DNA from: Silicimonas sp.
Lineage (GTDB): Bacteria; Pseudomonadota; Alphaproteobacteria; Rhodobacterales; Rhodobacteraceae
Direction of reading: 5' to 3'
Assembly (NCBI GenBank): GCA_022826385.1
Contig: JAJDUZ010000022.1
Span: 1-64,000 of the forward strand
DNA: 64,000 bases
Shown here: positions 19,001 through 27,437 of the stretch, one piece after another
Position numbering within the stretch: the first letter of the stretch is position 1
Layout: each line of letters starts with the position of its first letter
The notes under the pieces: model-generated
What the model was told of the DNA's origin: nothing
The model's input: only the letters and a program-made list of their open reading frames with translations
Database searches by the model: none
Position numbers and translations under genes: made by a program

Positions 19001-19438
19001 CAAGACACGCGCGCCAAGGCCGAAGCGGCGTTCTCGGGCGATCTGAAGCTGACCTATCACCTTGCGCCGCCGCTTTTGTCGAAAGAGGGGCCGAATGGGC
19101 GTCCGGTGAAGAAACCCTTCAAGGAAAGCCGGGAATGGCAGTTCCGCGTGCTGGCCCGCCTGAAGCGTCTGCGGGGGACGCCGTTTGATGTGTTCGGTTA
19201 CACGCAGGAACGCCGGATGGAGCGCAAACTGATCCGGCAATACGAGAAAGACATGGCCGAAGTCTTGAAGGCGACCGATCGTCATCGCGAAGCGGCCAAG
19301 GGGTTGGCTGAATTGCCATTGCAAATCAGGGGGTTCGGTCCTGTCAAAGACGCAAATGCGCAAGCCGCAGCCCGTCGGCGGGACGAGTTGTTGGCGGCGT
19401 TCCGTGCTGGCGATGCGCTTCCTACGGCGGCCGAGTAA
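16025..19438 (+). CDS. Fused indolepyruvate ferredoxin oxidoreductase (IorA-IorB type)
   Basis: This 1137-residue thiamine-diphosphate iron-sulfur enzyme oxidatively decarboxylates aryl pyruvates, or related 2-oxoacids from amino acid catabolism, to acyl-CoA with ferredoxin as acceptor. The ATG at 16025 has a perfect AAAGGAGG. The order is an N-terminal pyrimidine-binding domain (TGYRGSPLGAVD near 45), CSGCPHNTS near 434, the diphosphate-binding domain (NDAVAMTGGQTND near 525), a cysteine-rich cluster region DICEGCGDCGVQSNC with SCNKDFSC (about 634-675), and a gamma domain starting GVGGTGVVTIG near 721. In archaea the two subunits are separate; the fused form is usual in proteobacteria. The substrate is inferred. 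Confidence 0.9.
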   Translation: MIPHDVTLHDKYDLAKEAVLLNGTQALVRLMLMQAARDKAVGWNTAGYVTGYRGSPLGAVDQQMARASEDLKDAGVVFQPGLNEDLAATAIWGTQQAELRGEGKHDGVFALWYGKGPGVDRSGDPMKHANMAGTSPKGGVLMAMGDDHTGESSTVCHQSDWALVDAYMPVLSPAGVQEILDYGLYGFALSRFSGLWSGLKLMKDTVEVTSVIDGRADRMNIVVPEFPMPEGGLNIRLGDHWIPQEARMIDHKRFAAEAFSHANKIDKRVWGKPGAKIGFVAAGKNWLDLVHALGLLGIDAAEAERLGITTYKVGQTFPLDMKGFHDWAEDLDLIVVVEEKRKLIEVQIKEAIFDDRRGRRVYGWYKGGAGTLHSEELFPTRFALDQAMIAEKIGGILIEEGRATERIRAGLATVQAARSADNAPDIAARLPYYCSGCPHNTSTKVPEGERAYAGIGCHFMVQWMDRETSGFTHMGGEGANWIGEAPFSTRDHVFQNLGDGTYNHSGLMAVRAALAAGVNITYKVLYNDAVAMTGGQTNDGDLPPERIAAELLAAGVKDMAVVFDPKEEPERSLFPKEVMWHDRSEMPVVQKRMAETEGVTVILYVQTCAAEKRRRRKRGQFPDPDKRVFINTDICEGCGDCGVQSNCVSIVPVETELGRKRAIDQSSCNKDFSCVDGFCPSFVTIEGAEIRKAATVDIDTGDLPEPALPEIGLTHNIVITGVGGTGVVTIGAVLAMAAHLDGKGAGMMEMAGLAQKGGAVHIHCRIGKAPENITAIRVAVGEADTLIGGDLVVSAGAKTTELMATGRTRGVVNTHEIITGEFTRNTEFTIPGDRLLLTLERKMQDGLSSFNASELAAKVMGDGIYSNMILLGAAWQMGQVPIAGDAIREAIRLNGAKVDENLRAFEIGRWAVLNVDDVARMTTAEVVDLPTSLEERIAFRERHLVAYQGPRLARRYRKLVDRFDDPVLREAVAKGYHKVLAYKDEYEVARLLQDTRAKAEAAFSGDLKLTYHLAPPLLSKEGPNGRPVKKPFKESREWQFRVLARLKRLRGTPFDVFGYTQERRMERKLIRQYEKDMAEVLKATDRHREAAKGLAELPLQIRGFGPVKDANAQAAARRRDELLAAFRAGDALPTAAE

Positions 19439-19555
19439 GACAGCCCTGTGTCGTGAAGATCGCGCCAGTAACCAGAGTGTCATATTCCCTATAAGATTTG
19501 TCGCAAAATGGGGTAGAACGCCCTAAATCACGTTCAGGGCCAAGAAGGCAGTTGG

Positions 19556-20458
19556 ATGAACAAGCAGGTTGCACGCGACATTTCGTACTCGTTTTCGGCG
19601 CAGACCAAGGGTGGTCGCGCGCTGATCCGAACGCTGGAAAATGTGACGGGGCGCCTTAAGCTGATCAGACGCGCTGCCGGGTATCAGGACGCGGTCGCGC
19701 AGGGCGAAGACTTCTGGAAGGTGATGGTCGAACGCTATGGGCTGTCGCTGGATGTCGTGGGCGGTTCGTTGGAGAACATCCCCACCGAAGGCCCACTTGT
19801 TGTCGTGGCGAACCATCCTTACGGCATTCTCGATGGGCTGATGATGGGGCATATCCTGTCGTCGCGCCGGAATGGCGATTTCCGCATTCTCGCGAACAAC
19901 GTCTTCAAGAAGGCCGAGGACCTCGACCGGGTGATCCTGCCGATTAGCTTCGACGAAACCCGCGAGGCGATGGCCGAGAACCTGCGGACCCGGAAGGAAG
20001 CCTTGCGCTATCTTGGGGCCGGTGGTGCGATGGGCGTGTTTCCGGGCGGTACGGTGTCGACCAGCGCCAAGCCGTTTTCGGCCCCGCTTGATCCGAAATG
20101 GCGGTCGTTCACGGCGAAGATGATCTCGAAAAGCGAAGCGCAGGTCGTGCCGATCTTTTTCGAGGGCGCCAACTCGCGGCTGTTTCAGATTGCCAGTCAT
20201 TTGCACACGACGCTGCGCATGGCGCTGTTGATCAAGGAATTCAAACGCCGGACCGACGAACCGGTCAAGGTGATCATCGGGGAACCGATCCCACCGGCGG
20301 AAATCGCGCAATATCGCAGCGATCAGGCGGCGATGATGGACTTTCTGCGCGCGCGGACCTATGCCCTGTCGCCAACGTCGGTCGGGCCTGCGGGCTACGG
20401 CTTCGAGTTCGAAGACAAGCACAAGCGGGCAGAGAAAGATGGCGGTCGGAATCTTTGA
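19556..20458 (+). CDS. PlsC-type lysophospholipid acyltransferase family protein
   Basis: The 300-residue protein carries the acyltransferase catalytic motif NHPYGILDG (NHX4D, about 84-92) and the substrate motif FPGGTVST (about 161-168), so it should transfer an acyl chain to a lysolipid or glycerol-3-phosphate derivative at the inner membrane. It differs from core PlsC in the long N-terminal extension, with no clear membrane helix, and in the late [12 protein letters not shown] motif. It may act on ornithine-lipid or phosphatidic acid precursors; I cannot tell which. The last 20 bases overlap murI, so the two are probably co-transcribed. Confidence 0.82.
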   Translation: MNKQVARDISYSFSAQTKGGRALIRTLENVTGRLKLIRRAAGYQDAVAQGEDFWKVMVERYGLSLDVVGGSLENIPTEGPLVVVANHPYGILDGLMMGHILSSRRNGDFRILANNVFKKAEDLDRVILPISFDETREAMAENLRTRKEALRYLGAGGAMGVFPGGTVSTSAKPFSAPLDPKWRSFTAKMISKSEAQVVPIFFEGANSRLFQIASHLHTTLRMALLIKEFKRRTDEPVKVIIGEPIPPAEIAQYRSDQAAMMDFLRARTYALSPTSVGPAGYGFEFEDKHKRAEKDGGRNL

Positions 20459-21251
20459 CAGTGGCCTTGGGGGGCTGACGGTCTATCAGGCGGCGGCCGA
20501 GCGGTTGCCGGATGTGCCCTTCGTCTACTTCGGGGACAACGCCAACACGCCCTATGGGGTGCGCGATGCCGACGACATCTATGACCTGACAACGGCTGGC
20601 GTGACGCGGTTGTTCGAAGCCGGTTGCGATCTGGTGATCCTTGCGTGCAACACAGCTTCGGCTGCGGCCCTGCGCAAGATGCAGGAAGGCTGGGTGCCGT
20701 CGGACAAGCGCGTACTGGGCGTGTTCGTGCCGCTGATCGAAGCCTTGACCGAGCGGCAGTGGGGCGACAACTCGCCACCGCGCGAAGTCGCGGTGAAGCA
20801 TGTGGCGCTCTTTGCGACGCCCGCGACCGTGCGCAGTCGGGCGTTCCAGAGGGAACTGGCGTTTCGCGCGATTGGCGTCGATGTCGAGGCGCAGGCCTGC
20901 GCCGGTGTCGTCGATGCGATCGAAGAAGGCGACATGATCCTGGCCGAAGCGCTGGTCCGCAGTCATGTCGAGGCGTTGAAGCGCAAGATGCCCGAACCGG
21001 ATGCCGCCGTGCTGGGCTGCACGCATTACCCGATCGTGGAAGAGGACTTCAAAGCCGCACTCGGCGGCAATGTTCCGGTCTTCAGTCAGCCCGCCCTTGT
21101 GGCCGAAAGCCTTGCGGATTATCTGGAACGGCGCCCCGAGATGCGGGGTCCAGGCGAGGTTGGCATGTTCCTGACCACAGGTGATCCACAGCGGGTAAGC
21201 GATCAGGCGACCCGGTTCCTCCGACGACGAACGGAGTTTCATGCGGCCTAG
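20439..21251 (+). CDS. murI: Glutamate racemase MurI
   Basis: MurI converts L-glutamate to D-glutamate for peptidoglycan. I chose the ATG at 20439 ([15 protein letters not shown]), preceded by AGAGAAAG and inside the end of the acyltransferase gene, giving 270 residues. A longer upstream frame reads through the previous gene and is not credible. Two catalytic cysteines are present in LACNTASA (about 70) and LGCTHYPI (about 193). The nucleotide-like GDNANTPYG motif is also conserved. The enzyme is cofactor-independent and cytoplasmic. Confidence 0.95.
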   Translation: MAVGIFDSGLGGLTVYQAAAERLPDVPFVYFGDNANTPYGVRDADDIYDLTTAGVTRLFEAGCDLVILACNTASAAALRKMQEGWVPSDKRVLGVFVPLIEALTERQWGDNSPPREVAVKHVALFATPATVRSRAFQRELAFRAIGVDVEAQACAGVVDAIEEGDMILAEALVRSHVEALKRKMPEPDAAVLGCTHYPIVEEDFKAALGGNVPVFSQPALVAESLADYLERRPEMRGPGEVGMFLTTGDPQRVSDQATRFLRRRTEFHAA

Positions 21252-21339
21252 GCAAAGCCCGCTTTGGGCGGTCTTTACCCGGATTGCAGCACGTCGTCTG
21301 TCGTCTTACACATCTTGGAAATTCTGAAGGAGCGGGCTC

Positions 21340-22368
21340 ATGCCCCATAATATCGCCATTCTGGGGGCGTCCGGATACACCGGCGCCGAACTTGTGCGGA
21401 TCATCGCGACGCATCCGTCGTTTGAAATCAAGGCTTTGACGGGGGACCGCAAGGCCGGGCAACCGATGTCGGCGGTTTATCCGCATCTGCGCCATCTCGA
21501 TTTGCCCGACCTGATCACGATTGCCGATCTGGACTATTCCGGGCTGGACCTTGTGTTCTGCGCGCTGCCGCACGCCACCAGCCAAGCCGTCATCCCATCG
21601 ATCCCGAAAAACGTGAAGGTCATCGATCTCTCCGCCGATTTCCGGCTGCGCGACCCCGAGGCCTATGCCAAGTGGTACGGCAAGGCGCATGACGCGGTCG
21701 CGATGCAGGCCGACGCGGTCTATGGCCTGACGGAGTTCTACCGCGAAGAGATCCGGGGTGCTCGCTTCGTGGCCGGGACGGGCTGCAATGCGGCGACCGG
21801 TCAATACGCCCTTGTTCCCTTGGTCAAAGCCGGTGTGATCGATCTGGATGACATCATTCTTGATCTGAAAGCGGCCACCAGCGGCGCCGGGCGGTCGGCG
21901 AAAGAGCATTTGCTGCTGTCAGAGTTGTCGGAGAACGTAAAGCTCTATTCGGTGGGCGGAACGCACCGGCATCTGGGCGAGTTCGATCAGGAGCTTTCGA
22001 AGGTTGCCGGTCGCGACGTTCAGGTGCAGCTGACACCGCATCTTCTGCCGGCGGCGCGGGGCATCATTCTGACCTGTTATCTGAAAGGTGATGCGGCACG
22101 TGTTCACCAGACGTTGGTTGACGCCTATATGAAGGAGACCTTCGTCAAGGTGTTGCCGTTTGGCGAGGTGCCGCAGATGAAAGACGTGCGGGCCTCGAAT
22201 TTCTGCCATATCGGTGTCGTCGGCGACCGGAAACCGGGGCGCGCGACCGTTGTGGCGGTGCTGGACAACCTGACCAAGGGCTCGTCCGGTCAGGCGGTGC
22301 AGAACGCGAACCTGATGCTGGATGAAGAGGAAACCGCTGGTCTGATGTCCGCGCCGGTCTATCCTTGA
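21340..22368 (+). CDS. argC: N-acetyl-gamma-glutamyl-phosphate reductase
   Basis: ArgC makes N-acetylglutamate semialdehyde in arginine synthesis, with NADPH. The 342-residue product has the nucleotide-binding start [34 protein letters not shown], and the active-site cysteine in [16 protein letters not shown] (about residue 150). AAGGAGCGGGCTC precedes the ATG at 21340. It is followed within nine bases of its stop by a two-hairpin repeat element and then ccmE, with no classic terminator between them. Confidence 0.95.
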   Translation: MPHNIAILGASGYTGAELVRIIATHPSFEIKALTGDRKAGQPMSAVYPHLRHLDLPDLITIADLDYSGLDLVFCALPHATSQAVIPSIPKNVKVIDLSADFRLRDPEAYAKWYGKAHDAVAMQADAVYGLTEFYREEIRGARFVAGTGCNAATGQYALVPLVKAGVIDLDDIILDLKAATSGAGRSAKEHLLLSELSENVKLYSVGGTHRHLGEFDQELSKVAGRDVQVQLTPHLLPAARGIILTCYLKGDAARVHQTLVDAYMKETFVKVLPFGEVPQMKDVRASNFCHIGVVGDRKPGRATVVAVLDNLTKGSSGQAVQNANLMLDEEETAGLMSAPVYP

Positions 22369-22376
22369 CGGAGGGC

Positions 22377-22433
22377 GATTTCCGAGACGGAAATCGAAAC
22401 GGAAAATGAGGCATTTTCCGCCGCCTTCGGCGG
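22377..22433 (+). repeat. Two-hairpin element, copy A (3' of argC)
   Basis: Hairpin one is GATTTCC-GAGAC-GGAAATC (22377-22395). Hairpin two is GGAAAAT-GAGGC-ATTTTCC (22401-22419). A third GC hairpin CCGCC-TTC-GGCGG follows (22421-22433), and then a copy of the 26-base motif. A GC-rich stretch of eight bases links the argC stop to the first stem, the same layout as in copies B to E. Confidence 0.75.
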
Positions 22434-22434
22434 A

Positions 22435-22456
22435 GCGTATTTGGAAAGAGATGAAG
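22435..22456 (+). repeat. 26-base dispersed motif, copy 2, acting as ccmE leader
   Basis: GCGTATTTGGAAAGAGATGAAG matches copies at 419, 33966 and 51379 over most of its length. It ends two bases before the ccmE start codon. Its GGAAAGAG is therefore the apparent ribosome binding site of ccmE. Confidence 0.7.
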
Positions 22457-22458
22457 CG

Positions 22459-22908
22459 ATGAAGGGTCTGAAGAAACAGCGCCGTATCCAGATTGTTGCC
22501 CTTGCCGGTGTCTGCCTGCTGGGCGTTCTGGCGATCCTCTGGTTTCTGCCGAAGGATGCGTTTCAGTTCTTCCGCTCTCCGACCGAAGTGCTTGCGGCGC
22601 CGCCGGGCGAGGACGAGTATTTCCAGCTTGGCGGTTTGGTAAAAGAAGGCTCGATGACCGACGTCGAGGGCGTGCAGTTCGGGTTCGTGATCTCGGATGG
22701 CGGAGCCGAGGTGCCGGTGCGCTATGTCGGCAATGATCCAGCGCCCGACCTCTTTGGTGAGGGGCAGGGCACGATCGTCAAAGGGTACTACGTCGACGGT
22801 GTGTTCGAGGCCTCGGAATTGCTGGCCAAGCATGACGAGACCTATATGCCGGCCGAAGTTATCGAAGTTCTGAAGGAACAGGGCGTCTATCAGGATCCGA
22901 GCGGCTAG
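22459..22908 (+). CDS. ccmE: Cytochrome c maturation heme chaperone CcmE
   Basis: CcmE is a membrane-anchored periplasmic protein that binds heme covalently and passes it to the CcmF-CcmH ligase. The 149-residue product starts with a basic stretch (MKGLKKQRR), one membrane helix (about 12-31, QIVALAGVCLLGVLAILWFL), and an OB-fold domain. The heme-binding HDETY, with His 125 and Tyr 129, matches the family HxxxY motif. I chose the ATG at 22459. It is separated from ccmF by a lysis cassette. Confidence 0.95.
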   Translation: MKGLKKQRRIQIVALAGVCLLGVLAILWFLPKDAFQFFRSPTEVLAAPPGEDEYFQLGGLVKEGSMTDVEGVQFGFVISDGGAEVPVRYVGNDPAPDLFGEGQGTIVKGYYVDGVFEASELLAKHDETYMPAEVIEVLKEQGVYQDPSG

Positions 22909-22969
22909 TTGCCCACCTGTTAACTGTTTTTGAGCACCTTTTTCTCGCCATCAGCGGGGCAGGAGTGCG

Positions 22970-23581
22970 ATGCAGACCGTTTCAGAGATTGCCGAGGCCA
23001 TCCTTCAGAGAGAAGGTGGCTATGTGAATGACCCGAACGATCCGGGCGGGGCGACCAATCATGGTGTGACCATTCACACGATGCGGCGCCTTGGCCTGGA
23101 TCTGAACGGCGATGGCGATGTTGATGCGTCGGATGTTCGGCGTTTGAGCCGGGCGCAGGCGAAAGAGATTTTCATCAAACGCTATTTTCACGAGCCTGGC
23201 ATTTCCGGGTTGCCGGAGCTATTGCATGCCACCGTTTTCGACATGCAGGTCAATGCCGGTGCGAATGCCGTGAAGATCCTGCAGCGCCTTTTGCGCAAGA
23301 TGGGGTTCGATGTGACTGTCGATGGCCGTATCGGCCCCGAGACCCGGCGCGTGGCGCAAGCTGCGGCTGCGGCGGCCCCGGACCATTTGCGCGACGCTTA
23401 CGGGATCGAGCGGCGGAATTACTACTATGCTTTAGCGGACGGACGGGCGGCGAGCCGGAAATATGCGCGGCGTCGCGACGGCGGCAAGGGCGGCTGGATT
23501 CGCCGTGCCGAGGAGTTCATCTCGCCACGTTACCATTTCTCGGATGCCGAACATGCCGCGCGCGTGCGGGGGTGGTCATGA
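22970..23581 (+). CDS. GH108-family N-acetylmuramidase, gene-transfer-agent type endolysin
   Basis: The 203-residue protein has the glycoside hydrolase 108 signature: catalytic Glu 15 in LQREGGYVND, then DPGGATNHGVT. A loop at about 44-56, DLNGDGDVDASDV, has the D-x-N-x-D-G pattern of EF-hand or dockerin calcium loops. A peptidoglycan-binding segment follows (ILQRLLRKMG ... VDGRIGPETRR). No signal peptide is visible, so export would need the holin encoded next. In Rhodobacter capsulatus an endolysin/holin pair releases gene transfer agents by lysis; equivalence here is inferred. The ATG at 22970 follows GGGGCAGGAGTGC. Confidence 0.88.
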   Translation: MQTVSEIAEAILQREGGYVNDPNDPGGATNHGVTIHTMRRLGLDLNGDGDVDASDVRRLSRAQAKEIFIKRYFHEPGISGLPELLHATVFDMQVNAGANAVKILQRLLRKMGFDVTVDGRIGPETRRVAQAAAAAAPDHLRDAYGIERRNYYYALADGRAASRKYARRRDGGKGGWIRRAEEFISPRYHFSDAEHAARVRGWS

Positions 23582-24165
23582 TCGGCACGTTTTTGGGGAT
23601 GCTCTTCGGGGGCGGGCGCAACGCCATCCGCGAAACGGTCGAGGTGTTTCGCCCGAACGCCGAGGCTGCGGAGGTGCGGGCGGCGGCCAGAAGTGCCGCG
23701 GCCCTGAGCCAGTTCGCGAGCGAGTTCGCATTGGAGCGGCGCGGTTGGTTTGATCGTTTCATTGACGGGTTGAACCGGCTGCCGCGCCCGATGCTGGCCT
23801 TGGGCACGTTGGGGCTTTTTGTTTCGGCGATGGTCGATCCGGTCTGGTTTGCGCAACGGATGCAAGGCGTTGCCCTGGTGCCCGAGCCGCTCTGGTGGCT
23901 GATGGGTGCAGTGGTGTCGTTCTACTTCGGGGCGCGGCATCAGGCGAAAACGCATGGCCTACAGCGGTCGCTCACCGAGACTTTGTTGCGCGCACCCGAG
24001 GTGATGCGTGGGATCGGCCAGTTGGAGGCCTTGGGGCATGAAGACGCTCCTGTCGAACAAATTGCGCCATCGGACGACATGGAAAAGGCCACGGTGGTGA
24101 AACCTGCAATGCCCTTCGCCGACAACGCGGCGCTCGAAGACTGGAGGAAGTCCCGTGAGCGGTGA
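23578..24165 (+). CDS. Three-helix holin family protein (gene transfer release)
   Basis: The 195-residue protein starts at the ATG overlapping the endolysin stop (ATGA), which couples the pair. It contains a hydrophobic start (IGTFLGMLFGGG), an amphipathic region, and two clear membrane segments at about 65-82 (PMLALGTLGLFVSAMV) and 95-113 (PLWWLMGAVVSFYFGA), then a soluble C-terminal tail. This fits the GTA_holin_3TM family. It would permeabilise the inner membrane so that the muramidase reaches the wall. The next gene begins inside its last 11 bases. Confidence 0.82.
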   Translation: MIGTFLGMLFGGGRNAIRETVEVFRPNAEAAEVRAAARSAAALSQFASEFALERRGWFDRFIDGLNRLPRPMLALGTLGLFVSAMVDPVWFAQRMQGVALVPEPLWWLMGAVVSFYFGARHQAKTHGLQRSLTETLLRAPEVMRGIGQLEALGHEDAPVEQIAPSDDMEKATVVKPAMPFADNAALEDWRKSRER

Positions 24166-24334
24166 TCTTCTGGTCAAACTGATTGCCGATCACGGGCCGT
24201 GGGTGATCCTCGTGTTCTTTCTCTTGTGGCGCGATGCCGAGAAGGACCGGGCCACGCGCGCCGTGCTGGACAAGAACGCTGCGATCCTGACCGAAATCGC
24301 CACCGTCATTCGGGAACGTATGCCGAGGAACTGA
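24155..24334 (+). CDS. Small single-helix membrane protein in the lysis cassette
   Basis: A GTG start gives 59 residues (MSGDLLVKLIADHGPWVILV...). One membrane helix covers about residues 7-25 and is followed by a charged, helical, Lys/Arg/Glu-rich tail (WRDAEKDRATRAVLDKN). CTGGAGGAAG precedes the GTG at suitable spacing. It overlaps the holin gene by 11 bases. The shape resembles phage lysis accessory or antiholin proteins, but I recognise no family. The gene is too short for standard ORF calls and is easily missed. Confidence 0.65.
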   Translation: MSGDLLVKLIADHGPWVILVFFLLWRDAEKDRATRAVLDKNAAILTEIATVIRERMPRN

Positions 24335-24337
24335 AAC

Positions 24338-24466
24338 ATGCTGAAACGCTGTTTGGCATGGGCGCGACGGATGTTGGCTGGCCCGCGCCTGGCGCGCTCG
24401 ATCGCCCGGAACGCGCGCGCGGCCGATGATCTGGACGGAGTATTGAGAGAGGTGTTGAAGCGATGA
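24338..24466 (+). CDS. Possible 42-residue basic peptide in the lysis cassette
   Basis: An ATG three bases after the previous stop, with GAGGAACTGA before it, opens 42 codons ending in TGA. The stop overlaps the start of the next membrane protein gene (ATGA). The peptide is very basic, with Arg in RRMLAGPRLARSIARNARA and an acidic patch DDLDG. The tight spacing on both sides suggests a real translated gene, but nothing in the sequence gives a function. Confidence 0.4.
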   Translation: MLKRCLAWARRMLAGPRLARSIARNARAADDLDGVLREVLKR

Positions 24467-24885
24467 CGAAACCATTATGCCTGCTGGCAGCCCTCGTCGG
24501 ACTGTTCGAATTTTGCCATGTCATCCTGGGCTATCACCTGGTCTATGCCGTTGGTTATGGGACGTTTGCTGTCCTTGCGCTGGTCATCTCGGTGACCTTC
24601 CTCTGGCTTTGGGCAAAGCGCTCGACCCCGCTTGCCCTTGGCATGGCGTTCGGTTGGTTCGGGGCGGCTGGTGTCATGTCGTGGTGGTGGCTTTTCAACA
24701 TCTTCGATGCGCCGAACTGGATGCAAGACAGCCCAGTGTTGTTCGTGTTTCTGTCGATCTACCTGGTCGGTGCAATCCTGCATCTTGAAGTGATTGGCCG
24801 ATCGTTTGCCCTGACATCCCGTATGGCCTACGCGCCGGTCCTTATTGCGGCAGCCGTTTCGGTTTTCGCGGCGCTTTTGGCCTGA
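24463..24885 (+). CDS. Four-helix membrane protein, unknown function
   Basis: The 140-residue protein is almost wholly hydrophobic, with four predicted membrane helices at about 5-24, 28-49, 56-78 and 88-108 and a last segment near 118-139. No recognisable catalytic motif is seen. It starts within the stop of the 42-residue frame and ends 63 bases before ccmF. It may belong to the lysis cassette or to ccmF. I do not recognise the family. Confidence 0.75.
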   Translation: MTKPLCLLAALVGLFEFCHVILGYHLVYAVGYGTFAVLALVISVTFLWLWAKRSTPLALGMAFGWFGAAGVMSWWWLFNIFDAPNWMQDSPVLFVFLSIYLVGAILHLEVIGRSFALTSRMAYAPVLIAAAVSVFAALLA

Positions 24886-24948
24886 CGTCACGCACTTGCG
24901 ACCAACCGCCGCTTGGCGTGACCGACGCGTCGTCCTACAACATGGGAC

Positions 24949-26916
24949 ATGATCGTCGAACTTGGACACTTCACCCTTTTGCTTGCCCTCCTGGTGGCGG
25001 GCTTGCAGATGGTTTTGCCGCTTGTCGGGGCGCAACGAGGTTGGACGGCGTGGATGGCGGTCGGCGGACCTGCTGCGATTGCGCAATGCCTGTTGCTGAC
25101 CTTTTCCTTCTGCGCGCTGACCTATGCCTTTGTCACGTCAGATTTTTCTGTCCGGCTGGTCGCGCTGAACTCGCACACTTTGAAGCCGATGCTTTACAAG
25201 GTGACCGGGGTTTGGGGGAACCACGAAGGCTCGATGCTGCTCTGGTGCCTGATCATCGCGCTGTTCGGGGCGCTGGTGGCGCTGTTCGGCGGTAACCTTC
25301 CGGACAAGCTGAAGGCGCGCGTTTTGGCCGTGCAGGCGTCGATCGGCGTCGCTTTCCTGAGCTTTCTGATTTTCACCTCGAACCCGTTCCTGCGGCTGGT
25401 GTCGCCGCCGATGAACGGGCAGGATTTGAACCCGCTTCTGCAGGACCCGGGTTTGGCCTTCCATCCGCCATTCCTCTATGTCGGCTATGTCGGGCTTTCG
25501 ATGAGCTTTTCCTTCGCCGTTGCGGCCCTGATCGAGGGGCGCGTTGACGCCGCTTGGGGCCGGTGGGTGCGACCCTGGACGTTGCTGGCGTGGCTGAACC
25601 TGACCATCGGCATCGCGCTGGGGTCATGGTGGGCGTATTACGAGCTTGGCTGGGGCGGGTTCTGGTTCTGGGACCCGGTCGAGAATGCCAGCTTCATGCC
25701 GTGGCTGATCTCGGCGGCCCTGCTGCATTCGGCCATCGTGGTCGAGAAGCGTGAGGCCCTGAAAAGCTGGACCATCCTTCTGGCCATTCTGGCCTTCGGC
25801 TTCTCTTTGATAGGGGCCTTCATCGTGCGCTCGGGCGTGCTGACCAGCGTGCATGCGTTTGCCAATGACCCCGAGCGCGGGGTTTATCTGCTGGCGATCA
25901 CGGGCGTGTTCATGGGGGGCGCGCTGACCCTCTATGCTGTGCGCGCCGCCGAGATGCAGGCCAAAGGCGTCTTTTCCACCGTCAGCCGCGAGAGCGCGCT
26001 GGTGATGAACAACGTCCTGCTGGCCGTTTCGACCTTCGTTGTTTTCATTGGCACCATTTGGCCCTTGGTGGCCGAGATGGCCTTTGACCGAAAAGTGTCG
26101 GTTGGGCCGCCGTTCTTTGATGCGGCCTTCACACCCTTCATGGTGTTGCTTGCGCTGATCCTGCCGATTGGATCAATCCTGCCGTGGAAGCGCGCCAAGC
26201 TGGGCAAATCGCTGCGGCCGCTTTGGTTGGCGCTTCTGGCGGCTTTCGCGATCTTTGCGCTGATCTGGACGGTGCAGACAGGCCGCACCTTGCTGGCGCC
26301 CATTGGCGCGCTTCTGGGCAGCTGGCTGGTTGTCGGTGCGGTTGCAGACATCTGGGTCCGCACGGGACGGGGCGGTGTGGCCGACAAGATCGGCCGTGCC
26401 TGGCGATTGCCGCGTGCCGACTGGGGCCGGGTGGTCGCTCATATGGGTTTTGGCGTGACCATCTTCGGGATTGCTGCGCTGCTGGCGTGGGAGATTGAGG
26501 ATGTCCGCACGGCCAATATCGGCGACAGTTTCGAGGTCGGCGAGTATCAGGTTACACTTCTGGATGTGCGCGAGGTGCAGGGCCCGAACTATCTTTCGAC
26601 CATGGCCGAGATCCAGCTGACCAAGGGCGGTACAACCGCCATTCTGACGCCCGAGAGCCGCTTTTATCCGGTGGCCGGCATGCCAACGACGGAAGCCGCG
26701 ATCGATAACGGCGTCTTCCGGGATCTGTACGCCGTGATCGGTGACGAACAGGCAGATGGCAGTTGGGCCGTCAGGACCTTTATCAAACCTTTTGCCAACT
26801 GGATTTGGGCCGGGGCGATCATCATGTCGCTTGGTGGTTTGCTGTCGCTGACGGATCGACGCTTCCGGGTCGCACCCGGCGCGGCCAAGGCGCGGGCGAC
26901 GGTGGCAGCAGAATGA
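24949..26916 (+). CDS. ccmF: Cytochrome c heme lyase subunit CcmF
   Basis: CcmF is the large inner-membrane subunit of the System I heme ligase. The 655-residue product has many membrane helices and the heme-handling WWD motif (WGGFWFWDPVENASF, about 236-250), with HEGSML and HPPFLYVGYVG segments carrying conserved histidines. A periplasmic domain precedes the last helix (WIWAGAIIMSLGGLLSL). The stop overlaps ccmH. The ATG at 24949 lies in a tandem ATGGGACATGATC; the second ATG gives the normal start. Confidence 0.95.
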   Translation: MIVELGHFTLLLALLVAGLQMVLPLVGAQRGWTAWMAVGGPAAIAQCLLLTFSFCALTYAFVTSDFSVRLVALNSHTLKPMLYKVTGVWGNHEGSMLLWCLIIALFGALVALFGGNLPDKLKARVLAVQASIGVAFLSFLIFTSNPFLRLVSPPMNGQDLNPLLQDPGLAFHPPFLYVGYVGLSMSFSFAVAALIEGRVDAAWGRWVRPWTLLAWLNLTIGIALGSWWAYYELGWGGFWFWDPVENASFMPWLISAALLHSAIVVEKREALKSWTILLAILAFGFSLIGAFIVRSGVLTSVHAFANDPERGVYLLAITGVFMGGALTLYAVRAAEMQAKGVFSTVSRESALVMNNVLLAVSTFVVFIGTIWPLVAEMAFDRKVSVGPPFFDAAFTPFMVLLALILPIGSILPWKRAKLGKSLRPLWLALLAAFAIFALIWTVQTGRTLLAPIGALLGSWLVVGAVADIWVRTGRGGVADKIGRAWRLPRADWGRVVAHMGFGVTIFGIAALLAWEIEDVRTANIGDSFEVGEYQVTLLDVREVQGPNYLSTMAEIQLTKGGTTAILTPESRFYPVAGMPTTEAAIDNGVFRDLYAVIGDEQADGSWAVRTFIKPFANWIWAGAIIMSLGGLLSLTDRRFRVAPGAAKARATVAAE

Positions 26917-27359
26917 TCCGGGCCCTGATCCTCTGGCTTGCCTTGGCAAGTGCAGCCTTTGCGGTCGAGCCGGACGAAATTCTGGACGACCCTGTCCTGG
27001 AAGAGCGTGCACGCGAATTGTCGAAGGGCATTCGCTGCCTTGTCTGCCGGAACGAGTCGATCGACGAAAGCAACGCCGAATTGGCCCGCGACTTGCGCAT
27101 TCTCGTGCGCGAGCGGCTGGTCGAGGGGGATAGTGACGACGAGGTTATCGATTTCCTCGTCTCGCGCTATGGCGAGTATGTCTTGCTGACCCCGCGGGCG
27201 ACCGGCGCGAACCTTGTTCTTTGGCTGGCGGCGCCCGTGCTCTTTCTTGGCGGGCTGGCGATTGCGCTGGGTTATGTGCGGAGCCTCAAGGAAACCCCGT
27301 CGCCCGAGACCCTTTCGGAGAGCGAAAAAGCGCGTTTGGCAGAACTGATCGACGATTAG
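26913..27359 (+). CDS. ccmH: Cytochrome c-type biogenesis protein CcmH
   Basis: CcmH keeps apocytochrome CXXCH cysteines reduced and works with CcmF. The 148-residue sequence has a signal peptide or anchor (MIRALILWLALASAAFA), the redox motif RCLVCRNESI (about 42-51), and a C-terminal membrane helix (LVLWLAAPVLFLGGLAIALGY). The length matches the single-domain form without the TPR part (CcmI or CycH would be elsewhere). It overlaps the ccmF stop by ATGA. Confidence 0.94.
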   Translation: MIRALILWLALASAAFAVEPDEILDDPVLEERARELSKGIRCLVCRNESIDESNAELARDLRILVRERLVEGDSDDEVIDFLVSRYGEYVLLTPRATGANLVLWLAAPVLFLGGLAIALGYVRSLKETPSPETLSESEKARLAELIDD

Positions 27360-27437
27360 GCCCTAAAGACGCAGCGTCGGTCTTCCCTGAACGGATCGGT
27401 TCACTTATGTCTTCCGGGAGCACCCGAGAGGACCCCA

